From an uncultured Clostridia bacterium (GTDB taxonomy: Bacteria; Bacillota; Clostridia; TANB77; CAG-508), in NCBI GenBank assembly GCA_934178555.1, contig CAKPQL010000003.1, forward strand, positions 31,430-95,429: DNA of 64,000 bases, in the 5' to 3' direction. The translations under genes were made by a program, and so were the position numbers. The notes under the pieces were generated by a model that was given only the letters and a program-made list of their open reading frames with translations, ran no database searches and had not been told where the DNA came from. Below, in pieces: positions 9,626-18,720 of the stretch. How positions within the stretch are numbered: position 1 is the first letter of the stretch; each line of letters begins with the position of its first letter.

Positions 9626-10771
9626 TTATAGTTTAATTACTTTTTCCCATGTTAAATTTTCTTTCCCAAAGTGACCATAATTCGTAGTTTTTTTATAAAT
9701 AGGTTTCTGTAAATCTAAATAATTTATAATTCCTCTTGGAGTTAAATCAAATTTACTATACAATTTTTCTACTATTTCACTTTCTGGTATTATAGCTGTT
9801 CCAAATGTTTCTACAAAAATTGATATTGGCTTTGCAACTCCTATTGCATAAGATAATTGTATTTCACATTTTTTTGCCCATCCATTTGCTACAATGTTTT
9901 TGGCTAAATGTCTTGCCATATATGATGCTGATCTATCTACTTTTGTTGCATCTTTTCCAGAGAAAGCTCCTCCTCCATGTCTTGCATATCCACCATATGT
10001 ATCTACTATTATTTTTCTTCCTGTTAAACCACTATCACCTAGTGGACCACCTATAACAAATCTACCTGTTGGATTTATATAATATTTTGTGTTTTCATCT
10101 AATAAGTTACTTGGTATCACTTCATTTATAACTTTTTCTTTTATATCTTTTTTTAGCACTTCTAAATCAACATCTTCATTATGTTCTGCAGATACAACTA
10201 TAGTATGTATTCTTACTGGTTTATCATCTTCGTATTCTACTGTTACTTGAGTTTTTCCATCTGGTCTCAAATAATCAATTATTTTTTGTTTTCTAACTTC
10301 TGTTAATTTTTTTGCTAAAGCATGTGCTAAATAAATTGGCATTGGCATTAAGTTTTCAGTTTCATCACAAGCAAAACCAAACATTATTCCTTGGTCTCCA
10401 GCACCTTCTGAAATTACATTTTCTCCATCCTTTTCTTCTAATGATTTGTTTACTCCTAAAGCAATATCTGGAGATTGTTTTGATATATTAATATGCACTT
10501 TACAAGTTCTATAATCTATATCTTGATTAGCATTATCATATCCAATATCTTTTATAGCTTGTCTTACTATGTTTTCAATATCTATTTCTTCTGCAGTAGA
10601 ACTTATTTCTCCTGTTACTATTATTTCTCCTTTTCCTGCAACTGTTTCGCAAGCCACTCTTGCATTTTTATCTTTTTCTAAGTATGCATCTAAAACACTA
10701 TCTGATATGTAATCACATAATTTATCTGGATGTCCTTCTGTTACACTTTCTGATGTAAATAATTTTCTCAT
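9626..10771 (-). CDS. metK: S-adenosylmethionine synthase
   Basis: Makes SAM from methionine and ATP. 381 residues with TSESVTEGHPDKLCD at the start, GAGDQGIMFG in the central domain and GGGAFSGKDATKVDRSASY in the C-terminal domain; all substrate and metal motifs are present. It lies 16 bases downstream of mnmA on the same strand and probably ends the suf-mnmA transcript. No SAM riboswitch is visible. Confidence 0.97.
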   Translation of the reverse strand: MRKLFTSESVTEGHPDKLCDYISDSVLDAYLEKDKNARVACETVAGKGEIIVTGEISSTAEEIDIENIVRQAIKDIGYDNANQDIDYRTCKVHINISKQSPDIALGVNKSLEEKDGENVISEGAGDQGIMFGFACDETENLMPMPIYLAHALAKKLTEVRKQKIIDYLRPDGKTQVTVEYEDDKPVRIHTIVVSAEHNEDVDLEVLKKDIKEKVINEVIPSNLLDENTKYYINPTGRFVIGGPLGDSGLTGRKIIVDTYGGYARHGGGAFSGKDATKVDRSASYMARHLAKNIVANGWAKKCEIQLSYAIGVAKPISIFVETFGTAIIPESEIVEKLYSKFDLTPRGIINYLDLQKPIYKKTTNYGHFGKENLTWEKVIKL

Positions 10772-10787
10772 TTTTGTTCCTTCTTTC

Positions 10788-11846
10788 TTAATATATTATT
10801 TTTCCTCCACCCAATACTATATCTTCTACATAAAATACTGCAGACTGACCTGGTGTAATTCTTGCCACTGGATTATCAAATACTACCTTTATTAAATCTT
10901 TTTCAATTAATTCTATTGTTGCTTTTTCTTCTACACTTGAATATCTTGTTTTTACAGTAACATTCATTTTTTCCTTTAACTCATCTATTAGCAATAAATT
11001 TATCTCATTTACAAACATTTCTGTCTTATAGATGTCTTGTTTTTCTCCAACTATTACTTCATTTTTTTCTTTATTAAAACCTATTACAAATAACGGTTCT
11101 TTATATGAAATACCTAATCCTTTTCTTTGTCCAATTGTATAGTTATATAATCCATTATGCTTTCCTAAAACTTTTCCATCTTTGTTTACAATATTTCCTT
11201 TAGTTGGTTTTAAGTCCGAATTATTTTCTAAAAATTTTTTATAATTACCATCTGGCACAAAGCAAATATCTTCACTATCTGGTTTATTTGCGACTTTTAA
11301 ATTATTATTTCTTGCAATTTCTCTTATTTGTTCTTTGTTTTCAAACTCTGCTAGTGGAAATAATATATGTTCTATTAAGTCTTTTGGTATATTCCACAAA
11401 ACATAACTTTGATCCTTTTTGCCTGCATTTGATTTTTTTAATACCCATCTTTTATAATCAGTACTATATTCTGTTTTAGCATAATGACCTGTTGCTATAT
11501 AATTGCAACCTAATTCTTTTGCCTTTTCGCGCATTAAACCAAATTTCATATATTTATTACATTCAATACATGGATTAGGAGTTTTACAATTTGCATAACA
11601 ATTTATAAAATCATTTATAACATACTTTTTAAATTCATTTTTATAATCATATGTAAAGTGTGGTATTCCAATAGAATTGCACACATTTTTTGCATCAATA
11701 TAAGTATTTATATTACAGCAACTGCTTCCAGCAAATAATTCTAGTGTTGCTCCTATTACATCATACCCCTGTTCCTTTAATAGTAAAGCTGATACAGAGC
11801 TATCAACTCCCCCACTCATTCCTAACAATACTTTTTTATTTTCCAT
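10788..11846 (-). CDS. mnmA: tRNA-specific 2-thiouridylase
   Basis: Thiolates U34 of tRNA-Lys, -Glu and -Gln using persulfide sulfur from a cysteine desulfurase. 352 residues: PP-loop GMSGGVDSS, catalytic Cys in CIECNKYMKFG, second catalytic Cys in EDICFVPDG and the C-terminal beta-barrel (ARITPGQSAVFY). Its first 11 bases overlap the end of sufU. The position behind sufS/sufU fits a direct sulfur-supply link, although which desulfurase delivers the sulfur is inferred. Confidence 0.95.
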   Translation of the reverse strand: MENKKVLLGMSGGVDSSVSALLLKEQGYDVIGATLELFAGSSCCNINTYIDAKNVCNSIGIPHFTYDYKNEFKKYVINDFINCYANCKTPNPCIECNKYMKFGLMREKAKELGCNYIATGHYAKTEYSTDYKRWVLKKSNAGKKDQSYVLWNIPKDLIEHILFPLAEFENKEQIREIARNNNLKVANKPDSEDICFVPDGNYKKFLENNSDLKPTKGNIVNKDGKVLGKHNGLYNYTIGQRKGLGISYKEPLFVIGFNKEKNEVIVGEKQDIYKTEMFVNEINLLLIDELKEKMNVTVKTRYSSVEEKATIELIEKDLIKVVFDNPVARITPGQSAVFYVEDIVLGGGKIIY

Positions 11847-12273
11847 TTTTATTTAATAAATCCTCCATTGTGTGCCAAGCAAGTAATGCACATTTTACTC
11901 TTGCCGGCATGTTTGATACATTTTTAAATGCAATAGCTTCTTCTAATTTTTTTAATTCTTCTTCATCTGTTGTTTCTCTCTTTATCATTTCTATAAATGT
12001 TTTTATAATTTCTTTTGCTTGTTCAAGTGTTTTTCCTTTTAAAACGTCTATCATAACAGAAGTAGAGCTTTGAGAAATTGCACACCCATGTCCTGTAAAT
12101 CCCATATCTTCTATTATATTTCCATTTAACTTTACTTCTATTTCAATTTCATCACCACAATTTGGATTATGTCCCTTTTCACAATAATCACAGCCATCTA
12201 TATTTTTCTTATTATATGAATTCATACTATGTTCCATTATTATGTCATTATATAATTCATCTAAATTATCCAT
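11836..12273 (-). CDS. sufU: SufU-type sulfur relay/Fe-S assembly protein
   Basis: 145 residues of the IscU-like SufU family. Three conserved Cys are in the expected contexts: NPNCGDEIE, GHGCAIS and VKCALLAWH. In Firmicutes SufU is a zinc-dependent sulfur acceptor for SufS. Start set at 12273 by AAAGGAAA before ATG; longer readings would overlap the end of sufS. It overlaps mnmA by 11 bases. An unusual Cys-containing stretch (CDYCEKG) precedes the first ligand. Confidence 0.92.
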   Translation of the reverse strand: MDNLDELYNDIIMEHSMNSYNKKNIDGCDYCEKGHNPNCGDEIEIEVKLNGNIIEDMGFTGHGCAISQSSTSVMIDVLKGKTLEQAKEIIKTFIEMIKRETTDEEELKKLEEAIAFKNVSNMPARVKCALLAWHTMEDLLNKNGK

Positions 12274-12322
12274 TTTTATTTCCTTTCTAATACATATAGC
12301 AACATGTAATGCAGTTTTATTG

Positions 12323-13537
12323 TTATTTTGAAATATATTTTTCAAACATTTTATAAGCTTTTTTTAGCGCAAAAACAAGTTTATCTATATCTTCTTTTGT
12401 ATTATAAATATAAAAACTTGCCCTACACGTAGAATCAATATTTAAAAATCTCATAAGTGGTTGTGCACAATGATTTCCTGACCTTATGCATACTCCTTCC
12501 GCATCTAAAATGCTTGCAACATCATGAGGATGAACTCCTTCTATATTAAAAGAAATAACTGCAGAATGATTTTCTTTATTTGGTGTCATATATAGTTTTA
12601 AGAAATCTAATTTCTTTAAATTTTCTCTTGCATAATTCATTAATTCTTCTTCTATTTTACCTATTTCATCATATCCGATATTTTCTATATAATCTATAGC
12701 TGCACCTAATCCTATAACACCCTCCACATTTTGTGTTCCCGCTTCAAATTTATTTGGTAATGGGGCAAATGTAGTATTTTGCTCATATACATATTCAATC
12801 ATATCTCCACCCATTAAAAATGGATTCATTTTATTTAGTAATTCTCTTTTTCCATAAAGCACACCAATTCCTAATGGTGCAAGCATTTTGTGTCCAGAAA
12901 AAACTAAAAAATCCGCATCTAAATCTTGTACATCAATTCTCATATGAGGTATGCTTTGTGAAGCATCTACAATTACTACTGCCCCTTTCTTATGTGCATA
13001 TTTTATTATTTCTTTTACATTGTTAATTGTACCAAGTGCATTTGAAACATGAGTTATGCCAACAACTTTCGTTTTGTCTGTTATCTTTTTTTCAATTTCT
13101 TCTCTGGTTAATTCATATTCATCATTTATATACATATATTTTAATATGCTATCTGTTTTTTTCGTTACATATTGCCATGGCACTAAATTGGAATGATGTT
13201 CCATTATTGAAATAACCACTTCATCATCTTTTTTTAAATTATCCAACCCATAAGAATATGCAATTAAATTTAAGCTTTCACTAGCATTTTTTGAAAAAAT
13301 AATTTCTTCTGCATGTCTTGCATTTATAAATTTTGCAATTTTTATTCTTGTATTTTCATATGCTTCTGTTGCATCTATACTTAGTGAATAAGCCCCTCTA
13401 TGAGGATTTGCATTGTATTTATCATAAAACTCATTTATCTTTTCTATAACTTGTCTTGGTTTTTGTGTTGTTGCTCCATTATCTAAGTAACTAATTTGCC
13501 TATTTTCAAAAATTGGAAAGTCCTTTTTATAATCCAT
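12323..13537 (-). CDS. sufS: Cysteine desulfurase (SufS/CsdA group)
   Basis: PLP enzyme that releases sulfur from cysteine for Fe-S clusters and tRNA thiolation. 404 residues: the LDNGATTQKP start typical of group II desulfurases, the PLP lysine in FSGHKML, and the catalytic persulfide Cys in IRSGNHCAQPLM. It abuts sufD (stop and start share bases around 13537), showing translational coupling inside the suf operon. Confidence 0.95.
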   Translation of the reverse strand: MDYKKDFPIFENRQISYLDNGATTQKPRQVIEKINEFYDKYNANPHRGAYSLSIDATEAYENTRIKIAKFINARHAEEIIFSKNASESLNLIAYSYGLDNLKKDDEVVISIMEHHSNLVPWQYVTKKTDSILKYMYINDEYELTREEIEKKITDKTKVVGITHVSNALGTINNVKEIIKYAHKKGAVVIVDASQSIPHMRIDVQDLDADFLVFSGHKMLAPLGIGVLYGKRELLNKMNPFLMGGDMIEYVYEQNTTFAPLPNKFEAGTQNVEGVIGLGAAIDYIENIGYDEIGKIEEELMNYARENLKKLDFLKLYMTPNKENHSAVISFNIEGVHPHDVASILDAEGVCIRSGNHCAQPLMRFLNIDSTCRASFYIYNTKEDIDKLVFALKKAYKMFEKYISK

Positions 13538-14586
13538 TAATCCAATCTCCTATCTATTTCTTCTATAATATCATTTCTTATTTTTTCATCAGATATTCTT
13601 TGTAATATTTTATTAAATCTTGCTTTTACAATTAATTTTATCGCATCACTATAATTTATACCTCTACTCATAATATAAAACAAATCTTTACTATCTACTT
13701 TTCCAGATGCTGTACTATGGTTTCCTTCAACATCTTCTTCTGTACATAAAAGCATTGGCAAGGCAACAGATTTTGCTTTGTCTGATAGTAACATACAATA
13801 TTCATTTTCATTTCCTTTTGCTTTTTTGCATCCCTTCTTAAAATCAATTGTACCCTTAAAATGCTTTACACTACTACCTTTTAGTGCACCTTGTGCATCT
13901 ATGTCTATGCTTGTTCTTTTTCCCTTTAATTCTGCTATATAGTTTATATCCTTTAATTGGTTTTCTATGCCTAAGTAAATTGTTTTTAAATCATCTCTTG
14001 CATTATCTCCTATAATATCAGAAAAATAGTTAGAAACGCTATTTTTAGCACCTATATCTATTATTGTATAACTAATACTAGCATTTTCATATATTTTATT
14101 TTGTATTGCTTCAAAATTATCTGATAAATTATTTAGTAAATTAAAAATTATTATATTTATCTTAGTATTTGGATTTGCAATAACATTAATAATTCCATTA
14201 TGAAAACATTTTTTATTTGTATTAGATTTATATTCTATAAAAATATTAGCATCCTCAAAAGCTTGTATTTCTAGTTGATTAATTAATTCAAGATTCTCAT
14301 CATCAAAGTTATATGCAATCCTAATGTTTTCATCTTTATTATTTATAGATAGTTTTATTTTACTATTAGCATTTTCTACAACATTTTTATCTAATAAAGT
14401 TCCATTTCCATATATTAGTTTTACATTTTCATTACTCTTTTCTATATGGTTATTTTCTGTTTGTATGCTTACTGTTTCAAATTTCTTCGGATTTGTTGGA
14501 AGTTCTACATCAGTTAATTTTATATTGTTTATTCCAAAATTTCTTGATGTTCTTAGTGGTGTTTCATTTACTTTTAATTCATTCAT
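13537..14586 (-). CDS. sufD: Fe-S assembly scaffold subunit SufD
   Basis: 349 residues with weak N-terminal conservation but the SufB/SufD family C-terminal signature: KGSSVKHFKGTIDFKKG, LLCTEEDVEGNHSTASG and FYIMSRGI. Forms the SufBCD scaffold with SufB and the SufC ATPase. Start and stop are immediately coupled to sufB and sufS. It is shorter than many SufD proteins, which is common for the divergent N-terminal region. Confidence 0.9.
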   Translation of the reverse strand: MNELKVNETPLRTSRNFGINNIKLTDVELPTNPKKFETVSIQTENNHIEKSNENVKLIYGNGTLLDKNVVENANSKIKLSINNKDENIRIAYNFDDENLELINQLEIQAFEDANIFIEYKSNTNKKCFHNGIINVIANPNTKINIIIFNLLNNLSDNFEAIQNKIYENASISYTIIDIGAKNSVSNYFSDIIGDNARDDLKTIYLGIENQLKDINYIAELKGKRTSIDIDAQGALKGSSVKHFKGTIDFKKGCKKAKGNENEYCMLLSDKAKSVALPMLLCTEEDVEGNHSTASGKVDSKDLFYIMSRGINYSDAIKLIVKARFNKILQRISDEKIRNDIIEEIDRRLD

Positions 14587-16028
14587 TATCCAATACTTCC
14601 CTCCAATTCCAAATTTATTAAATTATTCATTTCCACAGCATATTCTACTGGTAGTTCTTTAGATATTGGTGATGCAAATCCTCTTACAATCATAGCTTTT
14701 GCATCTTCTTCTGATAGACCTCTAGACATTAAATAAAATATCTCCTTATCACTAATCTTTCCTATTTTTGCTTCATGAGAAAATTCAACTTCATCTGTCT
14801 TTATATCATTTACTGGAATTGTATCAGATCTTGATATATCATCCAACATTAAAGACTCACAGCTTACACTGCACTTTGAATTTTTTGCATTTTCTTGTAT
14901 TCTAACCAAAGCTCTATAAGTACATGCTCCTCCATCTTTTGAAATTGATTTTGAATTAACAACAGATGATGTATTAGGTGCATTGTGTACTACTTTAAAT
15001 CCTGTATCTAGATTCTGTCCGCCTCCAGCAAAGGTAATACCTGTATATTCTGTCTTTGCTCCTTCTCCATTTAAAATGCTCATTGGATATAGCATTGATA
15101 TTTTAGAACCAAATGATCCTGTTACCCAATCAATTTGTGCATTTTTTCCTACTATAGCTTTTTTTGTATTTAAGTTCATCATATTTTTTGACCAGTTTTC
15201 AATTGTAGAATATCGTAAATAAGCATTATCTTTTACATATAATTCTACACAGCCTGCATGTAAGTTAACTTTATTATATTTTGGTGCAGAACATCCCTCT
15301 ATAAAGTGCAAACTTGCTCCTTCATCTACAATAATCAATGTATGTTCAAATTGACCTGACTCTGGTGAATTTAATCTAAAATATGACTGAAGTGGAATAT
15401 CCACTTTGACATTTTTAGGTACATATACAAAAGAACCTCCAGACCATACAGCTGCATGTAATGCTACGAATTTATGGTCATTTATAGGTACACATTTCAT
15501 GAAATGCTGTTTTACTATCTCTGGATATTCTCTAACTGCTGTTTCCATATCTGTATATACTACACCTTGTTTAATTAATTCTTCTTTTATACTATGATAT
15601 ACAACCTCAGAATCATATTGAGCCCCCACACCAGCAAGTGATTTTTTTTCTGCTTCCGGAATTCCTAAATTATCAAATGTTTTCTTTATGTCTTCCGGAA
15701 CATCATCCCAACTAGAATTAAGTTTAGATTTTGGCTTTACATATGTTGCTATATCTTCCATTTTTAGTTCTGATAAATCTGGTCCCCATGTTGGCAATTC
15801 TAGTTCATTATATACATCTAAGGCCTTTAGTCTTATTTCTTTCATCCAATTAGGCTCATTTTTTTTAGTTGATATCTCTTCTACTATTTCTCTATTTAAA
15901 CCTTTTTGCATTTTAAACTCATAATCGTCTTTGTTTTTTATATCATATATATTTTGATTTACATCTTCTACTATTGTTTTATTCGCCACTTTTTTCCCAG
16001 CCTTTCTTATATTACTTGTATTGCTCAT
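14586..16028 (-). CDS. sufB: Fe-S assembly scaffold subunit SufB
   Basis: 480 residues, the best-conserved scaffold subunit. Typical blocks are VVYHSIKEELIKQGV, GGSFVYVPKNVKVDIPLQSYFRLN, EGCSAPKYN, TFAGGGQNLDTG and the C-terminal EVEFSHEAKIGKISDKEIFYLMSRG. Assembles nascent Fe-S clusters with SufC and SufD. The ATG at 16028 overlaps the end of sufC by 17 bases; an in-frame TTG at 16043 is the alternative start. Confidence 0.95.
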   Translation of the reverse strand: MSNTSNIRKAGKKVANKTIVEDVNQNIYDIKNKDDYEFKMQKGLNREIVEEISTKKNEPNWMKEIRLKALDVYNELELPTWGPDLSELKMEDIATYVKPKSKLNSSWDDVPEDIKKTFDNLGIPEAEKKSLAGVGAQYDSEVVYHSIKEELIKQGVVYTDMETAVREYPEIVKQHFMKCVPINDHKFVALHAAVWSGGSFVYVPKNVKVDIPLQSYFRLNSPESGQFEHTLIIVDEGASLHFIEGCSAPKYNKVNLHAGCVELYVKDNAYLRYSTIENWSKNMMNLNTKKAIVGKNAQIDWVTGSFGSKISMLYPMSILNGEGAKTEYTGITFAGGGQNLDTGFKVVHNAPNTSSVVNSKSISKDGGACTYRALVRIQENAKNSKCSVSCESLMLDDISRSDTIPVNDIKTDEVEFSHEAKIGKISDKEIFYLMSRGLSEEDAKAMIVRGFASPISKELPVEYAVEMNNLINLELEGSIG

Positions 16029-16746
16029 AGCCTTCTTCTTCAATACATTTTGCTAAATCACTGTTTCCTGTTTTTACTATTTTTCCATTTACTAAAACAT
16101 GTACATAGTCAACATTTAAGTGTTTTAATATACGAGTGTTGTGAGTTATAATTAATACTGCATTTTCATTTGTTTTGTACATTTCAATACCTTTTGATAC
16201 TGTCCTTATTGCGTCTACATCTAAGCCTGAATCAGTCTCGTCCAATATTGCCAATTTAGGATTTAGCACAAGCATTTGCAATATTTCATTCTTCTTCTTT
16301 TCTCCTCCAGAGAATCCAACATTCAAATCTCTTTCTACTAATTTTGGATTCATGTTTAACTCTTCTATATATTTATTTACTTGCTCTTTAAATTCAAATA
16401 TTTTTACTGGTTGATTTGTAACTTTGTTTTTTGTATATTTTAAAAAGTTCATTCCTGTAATACCTGGTATTTCTTCTGGTAATTGGAATGACATAAAAAT
16501 ACCTTTTTTAGCTATTTTATCTGTTGTCAAATCATTTATATTTTCTCCTTCAAACTCTACTTTTCCACTTTGTTTGCTATATTCTGGATTATTTAATATT
16601 ACATTTGCAAGTGTTGATTTTCCAGCTCCATTTGGTCCCATAATAACATGAACTTCACCTTTATTTATTCTTAAATTTAATCCTTTTAATATCTCTTTTT
16701 CTCCTGCATTAACATATAAATCTTTTATTTCTAATAATGTATCCAT
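16012..16746 (-). CDS. sufC: Fe-S assembly ATPase SufC
   Basis: 244-residue ABC-type ATPase that energises the SufBCD scaffold. Walker A GPNGAGKST, signature FSGGEKKKNEI (the SufC variant) and Walker B LAILDETDSGLD are intact. First gene of the suf operon, behind a good promoter with an operator-like repeat (16781-16825). The C-B-D-S-U order differs from the C-D-S-U-B order of Bacillus. Confidence 0.96.
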   Translation of the reverse strand: MDTLLEIKDLYVNAGEKEILKGLNLRINKGEVHVIMGPNGAGKSTLANVILNNPEYSKQSGKVEFEGENINDLTTDKIAKKGIFMSFQLPEEIPGITGMNFLKYTKNKVTNQPVKIFEFKEQVNKYIEELNMNPKLVERDLNVGFSGGEKKKNEILQMLVLNPKLAILDETDSGLDVDAIRTVSKGIEMYKTNENAVLIITHNTRILKHLNVDYVHVLVNGKIVKTGNSDLAKCIEEEGYEQYK

Positions 16747-16780
16747 CTAATTATTCTCCTATCATATATTATTGTTTTCA

Positions 16781-16825
16781 TACCAATTAAGTAGGAATTA
16801 TATCATATATTTCCTATATAGTCAA
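16781..16825 (-). promoter_or_regulatory. suf operon promoter with IscR-type operator
   Basis: Minus strand: -35 TTGACT (16820-16825), 17-base spacer, -10 TATAAT (16797-16802). Just after the -10 lies TCCTACTTAATTGGTA, which matches the repeat in the iscR promoter (17274-17297) in the core CCTAC-N6-GGTA. The site overlaps the transcription start, a repressing position. Confidence 0.75.
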
Positions 16826-16847
16826 CTTAAACCACCTTATGCTATTA

Positions 16848-17246
16848 CTATTTTAAGAAGTCTGCCAAAGTTTTGCTATCCACATAATCATTTATTGTTT
16901 TATCTAAACCTTCCCAAAACGAATATGTAACGCAATCTGTTTTCTTATTGCATGTACCATCTTCTGATAAACATATTATTGGTGCTAAATCACCTTCTGT
17001 AGCCCTTAAAATATCTCCAATTTTGTATTCTTCTGGTTTCTTTATTAATTTATATCCACCATTGTTTCCTCTAGCTGTTTGTAGATACCCCGCTTTATTA
17101 AGTAAAGCAACTATTTGCTCTAAATATTTCATTGATACATCTTGTCTTTTAGCAATATCTTTTAAAGAAATAAATGTTCCTTTATTGTTCAATGCTAAAT
17201 CTATCATTATTCTTAATGCATATCTTCCCTTTGATGATACTATCAT
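16848..17246 (-). CDS. iscR: Rrf2-family Fe-S regulator (IscR/CymR type)
   Basis: 132 residues: winged HTH (RYALRIMIDLAL, LKDIAKRQDVSMKYLEQIVALLNKAGY) and the three-cysteine Fe-S ligand segment CLSEDGTCNKKTDC. The cluster state is expected to control DNA binding and so suf expression. It sits directly upstream of sufC on the same strand. The same inverted repeat lies in both promoters, which suggests autoregulation and suf control. The cysteines argue for IscR over the cluster-less CymR. Confidence 0.9.
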   Translation of the reverse strand: MIVSSKGRYALRIMIDLALNNKGTFISLKDIAKRQDVSMKYLEQIVALLNKAGYLQTARGNNGGYKLIKKPEEYKIGDILRATEGDLAPIICLSEDGTCNKKTDCVTYSFWEGLDKTINDYVDSKTLADFLK

Positions 17247-17267
17247 ATTATCTCCTCCAATATTTTT

Positions 17268-17297
17268 ATTATACTACTAAATTGGTAGGAATTACAA
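17268..17297 (-). promoter_or_regulatory. iscR promoter with internal inverted-repeat operator
   Basis: Minus strand: -35 TTGTAA (17292-17297), 18-base spacer, -10 TATAAT (17268-17273). The spacer contains the palindrome CTACCAATTTAGTAG (17274-17288), so a bound dimer would block polymerase. Confidence 0.75.
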
Positions 17298-17312
17298 GTC
17301 ATTATCGATTAT

Positions 17313-17341
17313 TTGGCAAATTTTATTGTTTATGCTATAAT
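17313..17341 (+). promoter_or_regulatory. Promoter of the HD-domain gene
   Basis: -35 TTGGCA (17313-17318), 17-base spacer, -10 TATAAT (17336-17341) preceded by TGC (extended -10). Divergent from the iscR promoter. Confidence 0.78.
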
Positions 17342-17387
17342 AAATTATGTTAGTATTAACTAAAATTTATTTTTGGAGGAAACTTCT

Positions 17388-18182
17388 ATGACTAATATTT
17401 ATCCCGCTCTTTCTTATTACCATGAGGCTAATCGGTACGATGTAGTTTTCGCCGAAGAACCTCTCCTTGGCAAAAAGCGGCACATTGAAAATGTAATGCG
17501 TCTTGGTGTATCAATTGCTAATGCTCAAAATTTGTCGCTTGATAACTTTCTTCTTTTAGCATGTTTGGAGCACCATGACGACGGTCGTGCAGACCAGTAT
17601 CGACTCTTAGGAAAATTCTGGGATACGGAAGTATCTCACAATGTTCTTGGCATTGACAGACTCGATAAATTTCTTCAGCATAATAATCTGAAAGTTGACA
17701 AGGGCATCGAAATCTTGCGTCAGGTTATGTTGTATCACGGTCGAGTTCATCTTCTTGCTAATGTTTCAGGCGAGACTAAAGCATATGTAGAGTTGGTTAC
17801 TGCTGCAGACGACTTTGAAAACGCCTGCTCATGCGTTAGCTACCTTGTAAAAGAGGTGGAAAATGATGAAAAAGGTTATTTAAAAAACAACCCAAATGCA
17901 GACCAGCTTACAGTTTCAGACTATGTTTTCTTTCACTTTAAGAGTGGAGAAAAGTTCGACAAGATGGTATGGTGTCACACCTATGCCGAGTATGTACTCT
18001 TTGCTGCAACACTTGCTACAAACTGTATCAAAAAATACGGTAACATCGCAAAAGTTGCACTCTCGCAACCGGGATATGGCTATTCCTCGATACTCGATGG
18101 ATACCATGATGTTTTTGAAAAAACATTGAGTCCTAAAATGGTGGAAGATGCATATAACATCATTTCATCTATGGTTGAATAG
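17388..18182 (+). CDS. HD-domain protein, probably horizontally acquired
   Basis: 264 residues with a likely metal-dependent phosphohydrolase HD arrangement: His32 (KKRHIENV), His-Asp at 63-64 (LEHHDDG), His117 (LYHGRVH) and Asp141/142 (AADDFEN). Substrate unknown. Codon use is foreign: of eight arginines, two are CGG, three CGT, two CGA and one AGA, while neighbours use mainly AGA; CTC, CTT and GTC are also frequent. In-frame CGG-T (17433-17435) and CGG-C (17478-17480) must be read as arginine to keep the frame, unlike the CGG-A sites elsewhere. Own promoter and terminator. Start at 17388; the upstream in-frame TTG is part of the GGAGG site. Confidence 0.75.
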   Translation: MTNIYPALSYYHEANRYDVVFAEEPLLGKKRHIENVMRLGVSIANAQNLSLDNFLLLACLEHHDDGRADQYRLLGKFWDTEVSHNVLGIDRLDKFLQHNNLKVDKGIEILRQVMLYHGRVHLLANVSGETKAYVELVTAADDFENACSCVSYLVKEVENDEKGYLKNNPNADQLTVSDYVFFHFKSGEKFDKMVWCHTYAEYVLFAATLATNCIKKYGNIAKVALSQPGYGYSSILDGYHDVFEKTLSPKMVEDAYNIISSMVE

Positions 18183-18202
18183 TTCTAACCATACTCCATC
18201 AG

Positions 18203-18226
18203 CATACAGCATTTAATTGCTGTATG
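18203..18226 (+). terminator. Terminator of the HD-domain gene
   Basis: CATACAGCA stem with perfect complement TGCTGTATG, followed by a run of seven T. Confidence 0.9.
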
Positions 18227-18244
18227 TTTTTTTATATAAAAAAA

Positions 18245-18293
18245 GCAGATTATTTATGAGGCTGCTGAAAAAGTAGCCTCATTATTTATCTGC
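18245..18293 (-). terminator. Terminator of the glycan cluster
   Basis: Read on the minus strand: GCAGAT...TGAGGCT pairs with AGCCTCA...ATCTGC across a six-base internal loop, then a T run. It includes the last codons of the GtrA gene. Confidence 0.75.
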
Positions 18294-18719
18294 CTTTTTA
18301 AATACGAATAATTTACTTAAAATATAATTTCCTACAATCACTACTACTTGTGAAATTAATGTAAATATTACAACATATAAATTAGAATTTAGCCCAAGCA
18401 ATGTAACGAAAAACCACATTATAATCATTTCCATAATTAGAGTAGTAATTCTAGCTACAACAAAACTACTAAATTCTTTTAATTTATTTTGATTTTTACT
18501 TTCAAACACAAAATTTCTATTAGTAAAATATGCAAATAAAACTGCTGCAACCCATGATATAATTACTGCTATTTGTAATTGTACGGCATTACTTGCTTCT
18601 AATACTGTAAACAGCAAAGCATATTTTACTCCTAAACTTACAACTGTAGCTAATACACCAAATATCAAATATAATATTATTTCTTTGTATTTTTTATATA
18701 ACTCTAATAATTTATTCAT
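18282..18719 (-). CDS. GtrA-family membrane protein
   Basis: About 145 residues with four predicted transmembrane helices (ILYLIFGVLATVVSLGV, LQIAVIISWVAAVLFAYF, TTLIMEMIIMWFFVTLLG, VIFTLISQVVVIVGNYI) and the family's NRNFVF motif. GtrA proteins are thought to flip polyprenyl-phosphate sugars or otherwise assist surface glycosylation. Its start overlaps the end of the polyprenyl-phosphate glycosyltransferase gene, the classical gtrA-gtrB pairing. ATG at 18731 is an alternative start. Confidence 0.88.
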   Translation of the reverse strand: MNKLLELYKKYKEIILYLIFGVLATVVSLGVKYALLFTVLEASNAVQLQIAVIISWVAAVLFAYFTNRNFVFESKNQNKLKEFSSFVVARITTLIMEMIIMWFFVTLLGLNSNLYVVIFTLISQVVVIVGNYILSKLFVFKKADK

Positions 18720-18720
18720 T

